64,000 nucleotides of DNA from positions 18,445,911-18,509,910 of the forward strand of contig CM037843.1 of NCBI GenBank assembly GCA_021234535.1. Reading direction: 5' to 3'. The notes beneath the pieces are model-generated. The model did not search any database, was not told where the DNA came from, and saw nothing but the letters and a program-made list of their open reading frames with translations. Every line of letters starts with the position of its first letter. The stretch's first letter is position 1. This document shows, piece after piece, positions 48,001-60,149 of the stretch. Position numbers and translations under genes: made by a program. The stretch is from Stichopus chloronotus. Taxonomy: Eukaryota; Echinodermata; Holothuroidea; Aspidochirotida; Stichopodidae.

Positions 48001-51000
48001 TAATTTGAAGGAAATAGGATACACCACGATGGCATACAAAGAAAATAACTTTAATCATTGTTAAACCATTCAGTCTCATCAATAAACATCTGTACAAGCT
48101 TCATCTCCTCCAAAAATTATGTATGTGAAGAGTAACGGAAGATGAATCATTTGAATTTTGGCAAGTTTGGGTGAACAAAATGTTTTTGAGCAACAACTAA
48201 CTGAATTTCTATCCGTGAGAAACGTATTGTTTGAGAAGAAGGTCACTGCTCTGTGTTATTTTGTATGTCCACAAACGTCGGTTTTAAAAATATGATTGTT
48301 TTCTGTACAACAAACGCCTTATTTCCCTTTAATCTCTGCAACAACGCGGAACAATTTCTACCTGTATTACAATCCAATTGGTCCCTAGAGGGGGCGGGGA
48401 GATGGGAACATCAGATCACCCCTCTCTCGCTATCACCAGGAGACCTGGATGGAGCGTATCTGATTTTAATTTCAAAAGCAAGGGACACTTTCCACCATGT
48501 CAGGAGGAGGTTGATATTTTATCCTCACGGTTTAACTAGACAAGGATCCACTTCATGGGCGGCGGTTTGTTCAGGAGAACGAGGCAGGGGAGTAATGCGA
48601 AAGGTAGTCAAATATGTAGAAGCATGGGTCTAACGAAAAGAGGTCCCCTTTCTACTTTGTGAAATTTTAACTGACGTGTGGTGCCTTAGATGCAAAAATG
48701 TGCTATACCATAGTCGCAACATTGGATTATACATGATGTCGTGCGTACCGCGAGAAATTTTACGGCAGCAGGCTAGAAATGCATCCAGCTATAGCTGTAA
48801 TGCATGTTGATGTGTAAACATATAAACATGGAAATTATGGCTCAGAGATTTATTGGTGGTGACGTACGTTTGTAACATCTCCTCCACCCATTTCAATGGC
48901 AGTAATGTATCCCCAAGCAATGATGCCTCTGATTCAGTGTATGACTTGCGATCTTTATCAAGTGCGGTGATCACATACTCTGATTGCGAGTTTAGATATT
49001 ACAAACCGCGGGTAAAAATTCTTGCAAAGACCTGCTTTTTATTAGTTAATTTTAGATCAATGCATATTTATAAATTGGGAAGTACATTGGTCAAAAACTA
49101 CGCATGAAAAGTATATGCATTCATGGCGACGCAAGATGGAATCGTCGTGCAACAAAATGGATAGGTTATTCTATGGTAATATGTTACTCATAACATTCAA
49201 TTTGTTCCGAAAAAGATCAAAAGAAAACCGGAAACTAAAATCAACTGACTACAAAGACAAAAGAAATAGGCTACAACAGATATTGTGCAAGAAGCAAAAG
49301 CATAAAAGCTACCGTGAGCTAAGGTACATGATCTCAATGTGCGTGCCTTTTTGCACCTGACATACTGTTGAGGTAAACATTACAATACAACCTTAAAAAA
49401 GGTAGGTAATGTAATTTACCTTTACATTCCATCTCCAACCATACTTTACATAGCTATCCGGAGGGGGGGGGGGGGGTGTTCAGAATGATTGGCATCTGAA
49501 ATTATGGCTTGAATCTTAAGAGGTAAACTCAGAGTTTTGTTTTCCTTTTGTGCTCAAATAGTTGCAGCAATGCCCGTTAGCCCTCAGACATTGTACTGGA
49601 CAGTTGTCCTCAACTTTGCATTCTTTTTCCTAGAAATAAAGAAGCGCGATCAAAGACGTGGACGCGAAAACTTGTATTTCCCGAAGGACTTCGTGTAGGA
49701 ATGTATGTTTTTGATGTCTATATTATCTTCGACGGGGCTTCTTGTTTTTTTGAAAGGTAGAGCGACCTCTTTACATTTTTGTGGCAATAATGTGGCATTT
49801 CTAAAAGTTATTTTAGGACCTTTAACAGAGTTGTTTTTGAGAAGTTCTTCAGAAGGAAGGCAGGTTACAGCGTGCACACAGTTCACTGCTTTTGTGCGAA
49901 ATGTTAAAGTCACATTCGATCGAACAACGCGATCATGGTGAATTTGTGGATACGGTATTGTGTACACTCATCTACACTTCTTGACTTGACAGTTATTCAC
50001 ATTACGTTCGCTGTTTTCATGAATTAAGGTTCACACACTTCTGAGGAACCTGTGCAAAACAGTGTAGTCGTAAATTCATGGGCGCCGTGCATGAAAGTGA
50101 ACGCCCCGGGGGGGGGGGGGGGGGTCGGACGTGCACGGGATCTGGTTTGATTAGGGACACCGGGAGTAATAATTTAGTGCTTGTTAAGACACCCAAAAAA
50201 TATACAATTTTAAGTTTTTCCTAACTCGATGTCGCATCAAATCGTAGACTTGAATCTCGGACGCCGGCCAGAAACCGAGTAGCACTTTGCTGTAGACAGG
50301 ACCAGGATCAGACGGTATGTAATGGAGGTAAATCAAATTGATGCACCATGTTCTTTGACTTTGTGCATGCAGGTATCGCCTGTGGATGTTTTGTTTTAGC
50401 TGGTTCGAGTAGTGGCATGATGTGACTGCCAACGTCCCGACAGTGATTACAATAAACAAGGGTAGTGGGTTGGGGGGAGGGGTTGCGTGACCGCTGGTTG
50501 CCCCTACCCAAGTTGATAAGACTAGGGTGAAGTTGCAAGTACAACCTGCCGTACGAATTAGGGGTTGTGGCCCCTTAATGTGGGTTCATCTCTTCATATA
50601 GCTTCGACGAGTATATTATGGAGTCCGTAATCGGTATGCCCCTGTCGTTATGTCTCTCTACTTGCGAGAACTAGGAGGATGCCGTGGCTCACCTCTATCT
50701 CCAGATCTCCATTTAAGTGATTTTCATATAAGCTGCCTTTTGGAGATGGTGAATCGTTTTGAAAGAGACAGTGACATAAGATTATACTTCGTTTTATGGG
50801 CTGAATAGTTTAGGGACAGGAAAGAGGGAGGCTGTTAACTGTATATCTTGTTTGCTTTGAAAAAATGCCCATGTATCTCAGCAAATAAAAGGAACGCTGT
50901 AAACGAACTGTTGGCATAATGGTACTTTTATTGTATAAAACACATAATACGAATAAGAACAACGTAGCTGTAAGATATAAAGATAATACAAACAGGAACA

Positions 51001-52290
51001 CCGTTTAGATATCGGTCTCTTGAAATTGAATATCAAAACCGCTGTGCCCTGTTTCTTATTTTGTTTTGCTCGCAAAATGCAAGCATAACGTAATTGCAGC
51101 AACATGATTTTATTCTAGCTATTAATAAATCAGCAAGGTAGTACATTCGCCATTCAGGAAGGAGAAAACAAAAACATCTATTTGAATGGCTGAGAGTTGA
51201 ATCTATTGATGTTGCAATTTTTCGTAATTTCTTCGAGGGTAACTCATTTATGTCCATGCATGGTTACTTTATTTAAATATTTCTGTTACGTAATGACTGT
51301 TTTTAACACATAGAAACAAGTGCAATGACTGAGCTACCATCACTACAGACCCCAACTTTAAAAGTAATGAAAAATATAGTCAGGGAGCAGCTGATTTGAT
51401 CAGCCAATGAAAGCAAAAGAAGATGGAAAAATAATGATAAATCAAACAATAACTATTTCACGCGCATAAACTAAGTGTGTTAAATTTCTTTGATATCATA
51501 AAAATATATAACATGCCACAATTCAAGACAATTGCAAAGGAAGGAGGTATTGGCTTCGTACATTAAGGAGATCAAATAACCCATACTAACCAACATATGT
51601 CATACTGGTATGCCCATATTGAGATATCCCGTATTAATCCAAGTAAGCCCATGCGAGATAACCCATAATGACCCACATACGAGGCAATCCATACTGACCC
51701 ACATGTACGAGATACAGGTCACAGCAGGGTTTAAGAAGCGTCTTTTGAAGGCAAATTTCTTGGAAAATGTGTTTATTGTGTATATTCACGACTTGGCTTC
51801 AGACTGAACGACTCGTAACAGAACAGAATGAGCCCCCCCCCCACCACCACCTCCTGACACTTTAAACCTTGCACCCCTTATTTTACTTCATGGTGTCTCA
51901 CAACAACACAACCACAAAATAATTCTAGTAAAAAAGAACAATAGAAGAAAGAGGAAGCGGGTGATTCATTCAATAATGGCCTAATTTTGACAATCATAAG
52001 GAACATAACAATTGATTGCAATGACATTAAGCCGATGCCTATAAAGTGCTATCCACAGTTGTGTTGTTTACACACATTATCACCATCACTGGTCTCTAAA
52101 ACACCTCACGATACGGTCTTCCGTGTCAAGTTAATTATGCGGCCTTACAACTTCGTGGTCGAGAGGGTTCCGAGTTCATGTCCTGTATCACCAAAAAGTT
52201 CGTGGTTATTGCACACTCCATGGAGATTGGTTGATGAGATATTAGGCTCGTTACAAGATTCCACCCATGTCGTAACTCCGGAGCGCAGAC
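42100..52290. other. No convincing gene seen
   Basis: Short open frames such as 48253-48633 and 49650-49967 lack recognisable domains. The GC-richer stretch 48380-48620 may be conserved non-coding DNA. A CA then TA microsatellite lies at 43621-43680. G or C runs of ten or more lie at 47966, 49463, 50108 and 51833. The plus-strand 141-codon frame at 51987-52412 overlaps the last exon of the minus-strand gene and is probably its shadow. Confidence 0.5.
43621..43680. repeat. CA microsatellite followed by TA repeat
   Basis: (AC)n, an A run, then GTGTATATATATATATACAT. Simple repeat. Confidence 0.9.
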
Positions 52291-52377
52291 TCAGGGTTTG
52301 GAGAAAGGCGTCGATCGGTGAGCGCGCCCTTTTATCGAACACTGGCAGATGCGTCGATGGTTACGGAGAAGCTTGTC
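52291..52377 (-). CDS. Last exon of an unrecognised minus-strand gene
   Basis: A strong acceptor (AATTTTATTTTCTCAG) precedes 52377. The exon reads DKLLRNHRRICQCSIKGRAH then RSTPFSKP and stops at TGA (52293-52291). Only this frame is open beyond a few codons, and it is the phase left by the exon at 53207-52975. Basic, with a Cys-x-Cys pair near the end. No family recognised. A competing plus-strand open frame covers the same DNA. Confidence 0.4.
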   Translation of the reverse strand, partial: DKLLRNHRRICQCSIKGRAHRSTPFSKP

Positions 52378-52974
52378 CTGAGAAAATAAAATTAGAGGGA
52401 GAATATCTTTAATGCTATGTCCTTTAGCCCAAAGTTCTTTGCAATCGTGACACGGACAATCAAAGAAAAAAATACATGATTTCTCAATGCACGCGGAGAG
52501 CACTTTAATGAACGCCTACGGCTGTTCTTCGTGAACTTTTGTAATAAGAGCAAACCAATTTTTGTTCTAACATGTTCATACAAAAGAATACCACCACTTT
52601 TTTATGCGGGGAGTTAAGACAGTGTGTGTATGGTATTAATTTACAACCAAGACAATGAGGAAGTTACAAATCCGGGTTGTACACTCTATCATTCTACAAC
52701 GAACCGTAACGAGCACTTACGAACGGAGCAATAAGAGGAGGGAGGGAAGAGAAAAAAAGAAGGGAAAAGAAGAGAAAATATTATGCTTAAATAATGCAAC
52801 TTTGAAAAGGAGCTCCCGAGTAATCACGTGGAAGTGTTACAAGTATCGCAAAAACAAGGCGTTTCACTCATGACAGGCTATCTGAACATTTGCACAACAT
52901 CATTTATCGTTGGTTACATCAAGAATTGAAACAAAAAAGAAAATATGACGAGGTAGTATTTACAGATACATTAC

Positions 52975-53207
52975 CTCTATATGTGTACTTATAGAGGTTC
53001 CATCATCGCGCAGGTCATGACGACATAATTCCAGTCTATATTTAGCCACTGCATACGTCATCACAGCGTACGACCGATGGGCGATAGTGCTTCGAGGACT
53101 CCACCGATACTCCATCACATACATCTCGTCACCGCCATATACGTGGCAGCTCTCGTCGGCAAATTCTCCTCCCAAGTCGCGTTGAACGAAGAAACAAGTA
53201 ATAAGTC
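52975..53207 (-). CDS. Internal exon of an unrecognised minus-strand gene
   Basis: The acceptor TGTTACTGTTACAG and donor GTAATG bracket 233 nt with a single open frame. It starts after one base of a split codon and ends in phase 0. The peptide includes FFVQRDLGGEFADESCHVYG, then GDEMYVMEYRWSP and a YAVMTYAVAKYRLELCRHDL stretch. Two cysteines, many aromatics and GC-rich third positions suggest a real, probably extracellular, folded segment. I recognise no domain. Upstream exons could lie between here and the promoter near 60.05 kb, but I could not find them. Confidence 0.45.
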
Positions 53208-56200
53208 CTGTAACAGTAACATTAATTGTCAAAAGAACCAAATATTTATGACGTCTTTTATTTTGATTGCAGTTTCATTGCTGATCACAATGTTTGAACC
53301 CTCGTTAGTAATATTACTGCAAGAATGATGATAGGATAAATACAACGACATTATCCGAGGGAAAAATGTTTTTTCCCCCCAGTTAACGATCGACAGTTTC
53401 AAAAAGGGCGTAAAGTTTCTTCTTCTTCTTCTTTTTTTTTCAATCCATCATAATGATATAACTTCAACAAAAGATTTAATGTTTCACAACAACATAAAAA
53501 CCGGATACGGGCTATAAACGCCGGCTGACAAATAATACAGTCACTATTATATACTCTCTATATAACGTATGCCACTATTAGTCTTTTTCAACTATATTTT
53601 ACAATTACGGATGTGATGCAACCATAATTGTGAAGACCCCGTGACGAGTATTTTCTGGTCGAATATACATACGGCATGTAGAGAGAACGAGAATTCAAGT
53701 TTTTTTTTTTTTGATGTGCATTCGAGTGTGTGTTATTCATATATTTCTATGGTGTTGTTGCAATTTTGGCCTGCCAAGAGAGAAGGATGAAATTTACGGC
53801 TCACTGTGACGTCGGAGTCTTGATCTTGAGATGCGCTCATAATAAAGTAAAATGAGTTACAGATCAAAACAATAACGATTAAAAAGATGCGTGCTTTTCT
53901 GTGAAGGAGAGCATAGACTTAAGGTGTGAATGATTTACACCTAAAGTAATAAAAACCAGGTTGTAAAAATTGGGGCCGTAAACTTTGAGCGAATCCGTTG
54001 TAGGTGATCTAACGTGTTTTACGACCTCGGTCACAAAGCAAAGATATGTCGTCCGAAACCTTATGTCGTCTTTCGCAGACTGGATATATATATAACTGGA
54101 TATATATATATACGGCAGCTCAGTCGCATTCTATATCGGCGTGGTAATGAACAAGTTCACACATTCTCTTCACTGCAAAGTCATTTCATTAGATTGAAAG
54201 AAAAAATAGGAAAAAAAAAGGAATGGTAATAATTATGACAACGGCTTGGAATGTTTGTTACGATAAAGAGGAGTGTGGCTGTGACGTGGCGCTTTCGAAA
54301 GGAGATTAAAGTGAACCCAACGAAAACAAACAGGAATATGAGCACTAAGACATGTACCTGTACATGTGTTGTTACAGTCACAGTATCACTAGGGTAATAC
54401 ACCCGCTACGTAACCCTTCTAAGTTCTGGTGGTGCAGTCAACCACTCTAGCGTCTGTCACTTTTTGTGTGTCTGTCTCTCTCTCTCTTTTCTTTCTTTGT
54501 TTCGTGACTTTTAACCATCTGAAGAGGAACGCAAACCTAAAAATCATGCCAAACCGGTACACATGCATTCTTTGACACACAGGTATGTCACCATGAAGGC
54601 ATACATGCTGAAGGTATATACATGCAAGTATACACATTAGCACACTTGAGAATGTTTCAGTGAAGTTTGCAAATATGGTGAATCCAGTGCCACTATTGAA
54701 ATACGGTGTAGTTCTTGAATGTTGTCAGTTTGTGTATAGCTGCCATGTAATCCACAGTTCCTTCAGAGAATGGCGTACAGTACAGGTGTGTGACACTTAC
54801 TAGGGTTGGGGACATGGGTTGGGGACATGCGCAAGGGGATGGGTACATGGGGGGGGGGGAATTTCCCCACCTACGGAGCAAGTCGGGAGAAAAAAATTGC
54901 CAGTCGGAGGATTTCGCATCATGAAAATGGGGTGAAAATGGAAAAACATTCTTCTATTCTACACGGTCAAAATATAAGCATAGACTACATAATTTTGCAA
55001 ATCAACGTTCTTTTAATTCTGTTTTCCACCCTCTCACTTCGACGTCTCCCTCACGTCAGTAGAGGTAAATGCATACTCCACAAAATCTGGCCACCCAGCG
55101 AACCCTGCACACGCCACTGGTGGAGTGTAAAGACTTCAGTATTTGATCACCAACTACAGCTGTGTATTTATTGCAGTATGTCTTTCTAGTTTGAGGAACA
55201 AAGGTGTAGACCTGTACTATAGCTGACTGATTTGGGTAAAAAAATAACCCAGTTGGTTATAATGTACCCATTGCTGGATAACGTTTAGCCCAACGAATGT
55301 GAGTTTGACCACTCTGGATGGTTTTTGTTACCGACAGTTTAGGAGGAGGTACACAGTAACCAACCTGGATACAATTTACCCATTTCCTTTTAATGAAATG
55401 GCATTAATACCCATTCAACAATATTCTATAGGTTATCAAACACAACTAATTTTAAAACGGAAAAGAAATAACAGAAGAGAGCGGGAAATATTTTGGGGTT
55501 TTACCAACACCGCTGGCACACACCCGTCACTCCGTGAAGCAAGGGTGGGAAACCTCTTTGACTGAGCGGGCCAGATAAGAGGAATGTACAGGAATCATCT
55601 TTTGCGTATGCGTATGGCATTATAGGTTTAAATATCGTCATGTAAATATTACTTCAAGACGAGGTTATACAAACTTCGTTACATTACATCGTTAACAGTC
55701 ACATAGTACCGTTGTTGTTGTTGAAATCACAAGCTGCAGTGAAATGTTTTGAGCTACTTTACTGACTTTGAACAACTCAGCGTACGTGCATACGTACAGT
55801 CATGTAGACCTGTATCGGCGTTCGATTTGTATCTTGGAATGCTACCAGGTTGAAACTTAAATTAATGGTGGTTGAATTTTACCAGAGGGGAGGGGTGACA
55901 AAAAACATTTAGCACACGTGCAGTACGAAGAATAAGTTTATTTATTGACCACGAGGGTTTTTTCTCTTTTTTCTTTGCGAAGCTCTACGAACATTCCCTT
56001 GATAAGTTTGGGTTAATGTTGATACATTAGCGCAAAGACAGATTAACAGCAAACTTTTAACATAGTGTGTAATTTTAAACTTGTAAATATGTCATCGCTT
56101 TTCTTCAAAGAGAAAAACAGGTAAAACGAAAGAGAATGAGAGGAGGAGAGAGAGAGAAAGGGAAAAAAGGGAAACGAAGGTGTGAATTGCTACCGTTTGT

Positions 56201-56410
56201 TGGTCATTAAATATACGATACTTTACGACTATTAGAATCAGGTATGGAAGCGGGAGGGAGGGAAGTATGCTGCAGAATGGTTAACGTTCGGCTATTGATA
56301 AACGGGCGATTCGATTGTCGACACGAAACTCGGTAATAATGCAGAAGAGACACTCAATATCGGGAAACCCATGCATTGGCAGACGGGCATGGAAACTTGG
56401 TACAGTTCTG
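53208..56410. other. No exon identified
   Basis: Mostly AT-rich. The stretch 55230-55420 contains GGGTAAAAAAATAACCCAG and related phrases and looks like a decayed small foldback element. A repeated GGGTTGGGGACATG lies at 54803-54830 with an 11-bp G run at 54849. Hydrophobic minus-strand frames at 54181-54402 and 54419-54643 lack splice support. Confidence 0.45.
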
Positions 56411-57207
56411 CAGTGGTGTAGCTAGGATTTATTCCGGCGGGGGAGGGGGGGGGCAAAGATACGAAAATTTTCCTAACTTTGTTAGATGGGTCTGGGTTAG
56501 ATGGGCCTGGGTCTTAGGTTAGATGAGTCTGGCTTGATCTTGAAAGTGACAGTGGCATGGAGGGGGCAAAAGCTGGTCTGAGTCTGCATATAAGTGTGAC
56601 GTTGTGGTATGATGGATCTGATGGCTGACTGCCATCCTGGGGAAGGGGATAAAAAGAGGGGGTGTCCCATCCCCTTTGAAACTTCTTTGATTATGTTGGG
56701 TGGACTACATGCAAAATGGTGATGTATATGACGTTAGATTTGAACGAATATAGCCTATCTCTAGGAATTCCAATTTTTTTAACTTATGATTTTAATTTTT
56801 TCTCATTTTGCTTAGCAATGCACGTGAAATATTAATTTTGAGATCCTATCTGACTATATGCCTAACTCAGAATGGCAAATGTTATTAAACAGCATTTTTT
56901 GTCACCGCAAACGCAATGTCGAAAAGATCCTGGTTCAATAGTATTTAGACCGCCTTGCCAAGCACACTAAAAGTATCGCCGACACACCGATAATCAGTCC
57001 AACACAGCAAGACTCAGATACACATAAAGGGACCATTTCTGTGGTACACGACCCCGGCATGCAGTGACGCAAGAAATCTGGGGCTATACGAAGCATTAAA
57101 ATGTGAGTTTCGCATGGAAAGGTCTCACAATTCCTTATCCTAGAAAAATTGTGAGAAATGGGAAAGGATAACCCCCCTTGCCCTGGAGTGGCTATACGCC
57201 ACTGCAA
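56411..57207. mobile_element. Non-autonomous element with CAGTGGCGTAGC-type inverted ends
   Basis: The plus strand at 56411 reads CAGTGGTGTAGCTAGGATTT followed by G-rich DNA. The minus strand from about 57207 reads CAGTGGCGTATAGCCACTCC followed by GGGCAAGGGGGG. The facing ends delimit about 795 bp. Similar CAGTGGCGTAGC ends followed by G runs are widespread in marine invertebrate genomes and resemble hAT-type termini. Clear target-site duplications were not found. The minus frame 56935-57300 lies inside and is not a gene. Confidence 0.5.
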
Positions 57208-57942
57208 TTTTGGGCAAGAGACGTTAAAATGAAGTACACTTTTTCTATTCACAACGTGAATCCGTACGGCGTCGAGAAAAAAAAAATGTGAATCGGCCAT
57301 ACGTTGCTTTCAATGGTTTAGATCAAGAAAATGGCGGCATTTTCCGTTCTCTTCTATGCTTTCAATGTTATGTATGCTTTCTGTATTGACTTTTCTTCCA
57401 CATTTAACTTTGTTCTGACTTTTTCTGGAAGACAAACAAAGAATGGCAAAACTGAAATTGAAATCAGTGGACAAAGTCACAATCAATCAGGCTTTTTTGT
57501 AGAGCGAAAGGAGAGGAAGGGGGATTGTCGGAGGACTGTGAAGGAGGCAGCAGATCACGACAGATGACTAGCTCCTGCCCCCCCTACCCCATCCCCGAGA
57601 CCATACTTCACTTTTCTTAATTATCGATGTTATTTTAAGGACGTGTTGGCAATTGTTCTTCAAATTTATCGATTGGGATGTTGTTAAGAAAGACTGGAAT
57701 TACACTGAATAGAGAGACGAATACAACTTTTGGCTAAAATATTGGCTCTCTGTATGAAAGGAAGGGGGGGGGGAGGGGGTTCCGTTATTGAAATCCAGTT
57801 GGCCAAAATTGTGGCTTTACTACTGTCTGTATACAGTGTTAATATATTTTGTTTCAAACCGCCCTTTAGCACTGTTCTCAAACGGAATTTCCATCTTGTT
57901 TATGTCGACAGAATACATTACAGCATAGATCGGCGTTCCATA

Positions 57943-57985
57943 AGAAGGGATGTCATGTCCTGACCTTAGATATGACATCCCTTCT
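57943..57985. repeat. Hairpin with 14-bp perfect arms
   Basis: AGAAGGGATGTCAT at 57943-57956 and its exact reverse complement at 57972-57985, separated by 15 bp. Confidence 0.85.
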
Positions 57986-58172
57986 CGTCTTGCGTTTAAG
58001 TTGTATGTTTTGAAGAAAGAGTAATCTATGAAACGGTACAGTAATGCAAACAACAGGCATTGGGTAACCGTGTAATCCTCCATGTTCTTATTGTTCTTTG
58101 GCGAATGACCTTACATGATTTCTTTGAAAGGAGAGAAAACTTTTGAATTGCCTGAATGCAGAAGTGTACAGT

Positions 58173-58692
58173 GGTTTCGATGATACACGGTGCGAGAGAT
58201 TTTCTCATTACGTAGTGGGAGTCCAAAAAAAAAGGTAGGGTACAATACACTTGGCCATACGGTACTATAACGGAAAAGGGAAGGGGTGGGGGTGAGGCAC
58301 AGAATAGTCCATCATTCCATAAAAGACTTCTTGTACTTAGCACCATACATCGGGATCAACTTGCAGTTCAATCCCTGCTGGAAAGCAGTGACCTTTGACC
58401 CTCAAGTCTATTATCTTGTTGTATTTTATGTGTTACAAGACTGCCTCTTAAATATAACGTCCGATCAAGTTTCTCCATTCTGAGGCATTCGTTGACGAAG
58501 TTTCGCAACCTGACCCTCAGATGGCCTTTGACTGCCGACAAAAATGCACATGGCCTTTTAGCAATAAATGTGGCACACCTTCATGTTACGAATTGTTTCC
58601 AAGCCGTCCGTCCCACCTTTTGGCACTTACAAGGTTGGCGTCACGAACACGACACAATGTCACATCATAAAATAAGTTACGATTATCAAAAC
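58173..58692. mobile_element. Tandem-unit inverted-repeat element, diverged copy 3
   Basis: The left end carries GTGGTTTCGATGAT (58171-58184), preceded by GAATGCAGAA as in copy 2. Inside are unit remnants (GTGACCTTTGACC near 58389, CTGACCCTCAGATGGCCTTT near 58511, GTGGCACACCTTCATGTTAC near 58568). GGCGTCACGAACAC and the tail AAGTTACGATTATCAAAAC follow. The right inverted end is decayed. Confirms that this is a dispersed element, not only a local satellite. Confidence 0.75.
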
Positions 58693-58699
58693 TCTAAAT

Positions 58700-59850
58700 C
58701 GATATCGAAATCAAAACTTAGTCCTTTCTATCGAAACTCAGACGTTTCCTCTAAGAATTCCAACTCTTGTGGATACATGAACCAGAGCGATAGGCGGAGA
58801 GAAGATGGGTGATTTAATGGGATACTGAACCTAAAGTTTTTATTTTTTCACAACTTTTTTTTATTTCCTTTTTTACTTTGTTTCTAAGATTGAATTTATG
58901 GCTTTCCATTCACAAGCAACGGATACCGGAACTCAACGTACACAAACCTACGTATCATTACTATATAACACAGGTACGCAGTTGCGCAACGTGTACCTTC
59001 CAGGTCACCGAGCCTACTTATCACTACGACAGTGGCACAGAATGTTAGGACGAATCAATTCTTCGTTTATTAAATAAGGTTAGAGGTTGGCCAATCGTAA
59101 TGATGGTTCAGTAAAGGACATCTTTGTTTTGATCTGAGAGAAAAAGTGTTCTATTGAATATACCGTATATAATGCAACGATAGCCTATGCCAACATTCCG
59201 TGCCACCGTCACACTGCCTACATATGTGGAGAGATTCCCTCTTTGAGAGCAACTCCACTCCCCGGTATGCTTACCTCCTAATGCATTCTTCGTTTAATAC
59301 TCATTTAAGTCTTTTTTATTTAGAATACATCGAGTGATGTAACTTTATGATAACCAACATCATTTTCAATTGTCCTATTGCATCGTGAGTTCATTTGTTC
59401 ACAGCTTGACGAAGACACGTTTTTTTTTTTCTTTTAACAATGCATTTATCTCTGTTCTAGAGGCACAGCTACGCATGCAGGCGAGAAACAACTGTTTCTG
59501 ATAATAACCATCTCGTTAACCAATTAGGGTCATCGTTTTACGTTATCTGTGATATCCTAACCATTCATTAGACTACGACACCGATGGAATGTAAATTAAC
59601 GGATTTTTTTTTTTTTTTACTCCCGTCATTATCGCTGAATAAAATCGAATTGCTGTCTATAACAAACTCAACAATGCCAACGAGACAGTTTTATTCGATG
59701 CGGAATTTTGTTGTTGCGACTCTATCATAACATATTTGCATATTTGCCTTTAATCCATCTCTTTCTCCTCTGAAGACCGTTCCGGCGAGGTTCGCTGCGA
59801 CAATACCTCGATGAGAATCTGTAAAATCAATTGATCTAATCGACCAAACT
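58700..59850. other. No gene seen
   Basis: AT-rich, with T runs at 59420-59431 and 59605-59618. No open frame of interest. Confidence 0.6.
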
Positions 59851-60052
59851 TTAGGTGTCCCGAGGGAGGGCTCAAGTACAGCTTCAGTTACTCGATATCA
59901 CATTCCCGTCCTTGACAATTATGACAGCTAACGAATGCGCTGACAAGTCACCGGGCACGCGCCGGGGCGGGTGTCGCTCGTTCGCTCGTTCGACTCGCTT
60001 TACCCGCCAGCCTCGGCGAACTTCTCCTTTTATTTCTCCGGTAGCCTCAAGC

Positions 60053-60096
60053 CTATTTATAGCTGAGAAACTTGACTGTTGCCGAGCGCTAATTGG
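60053..60096 (-). promoter_or_regulatory. TATA and CCAAT boxes of a minus-strand promoter
   Basis: On the minus strand a CCAAT pentamer (60096-60092) lies about 30 bp before TATAAATAG (60061-60053), a full TATA consensus. A CpG-rich stretch follows (59940-60020, with CGCGCCGGGGCGGG). Transcription would start near 60025 and run leftward, toward the exons at 53.2 and 52.3 kb. Linking the two is inference only. Confidence 0.4.
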
Positions 60097-60149
60097 ATAA
60101 TCACCAATATTTGAGGAGATGGGGATGTAATGAAAATACATCGTCGGGG

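Noticed and set aside
48253..48633. 126-codon plus-strand frame
   Set aside because: Composition is mixed, the first half reads like intergenic sequence, and no motif or splice context supports it.
51987..52412. 141-codon plus-strand frame, the longest in the window after the duplicated exons
   Set aside because: It overlaps the minus-strand last exon, which has a strong acceptor and matching phase. The frame has no recognisable domain and no good splice borders, so I treat it as a shadow, with some doubt.
56935..57300. 121-codon minus-strand frame with a hydrophobic end
   Set aside because: It lies inside the inverted-end mobile element and overlaps its terminal sequence; no splice or domain support.
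58026..58346. 106-codon minus-strand frame
   Set aside because: It overlaps the left part of the third tandem-unit element and shows no protein-like pattern.
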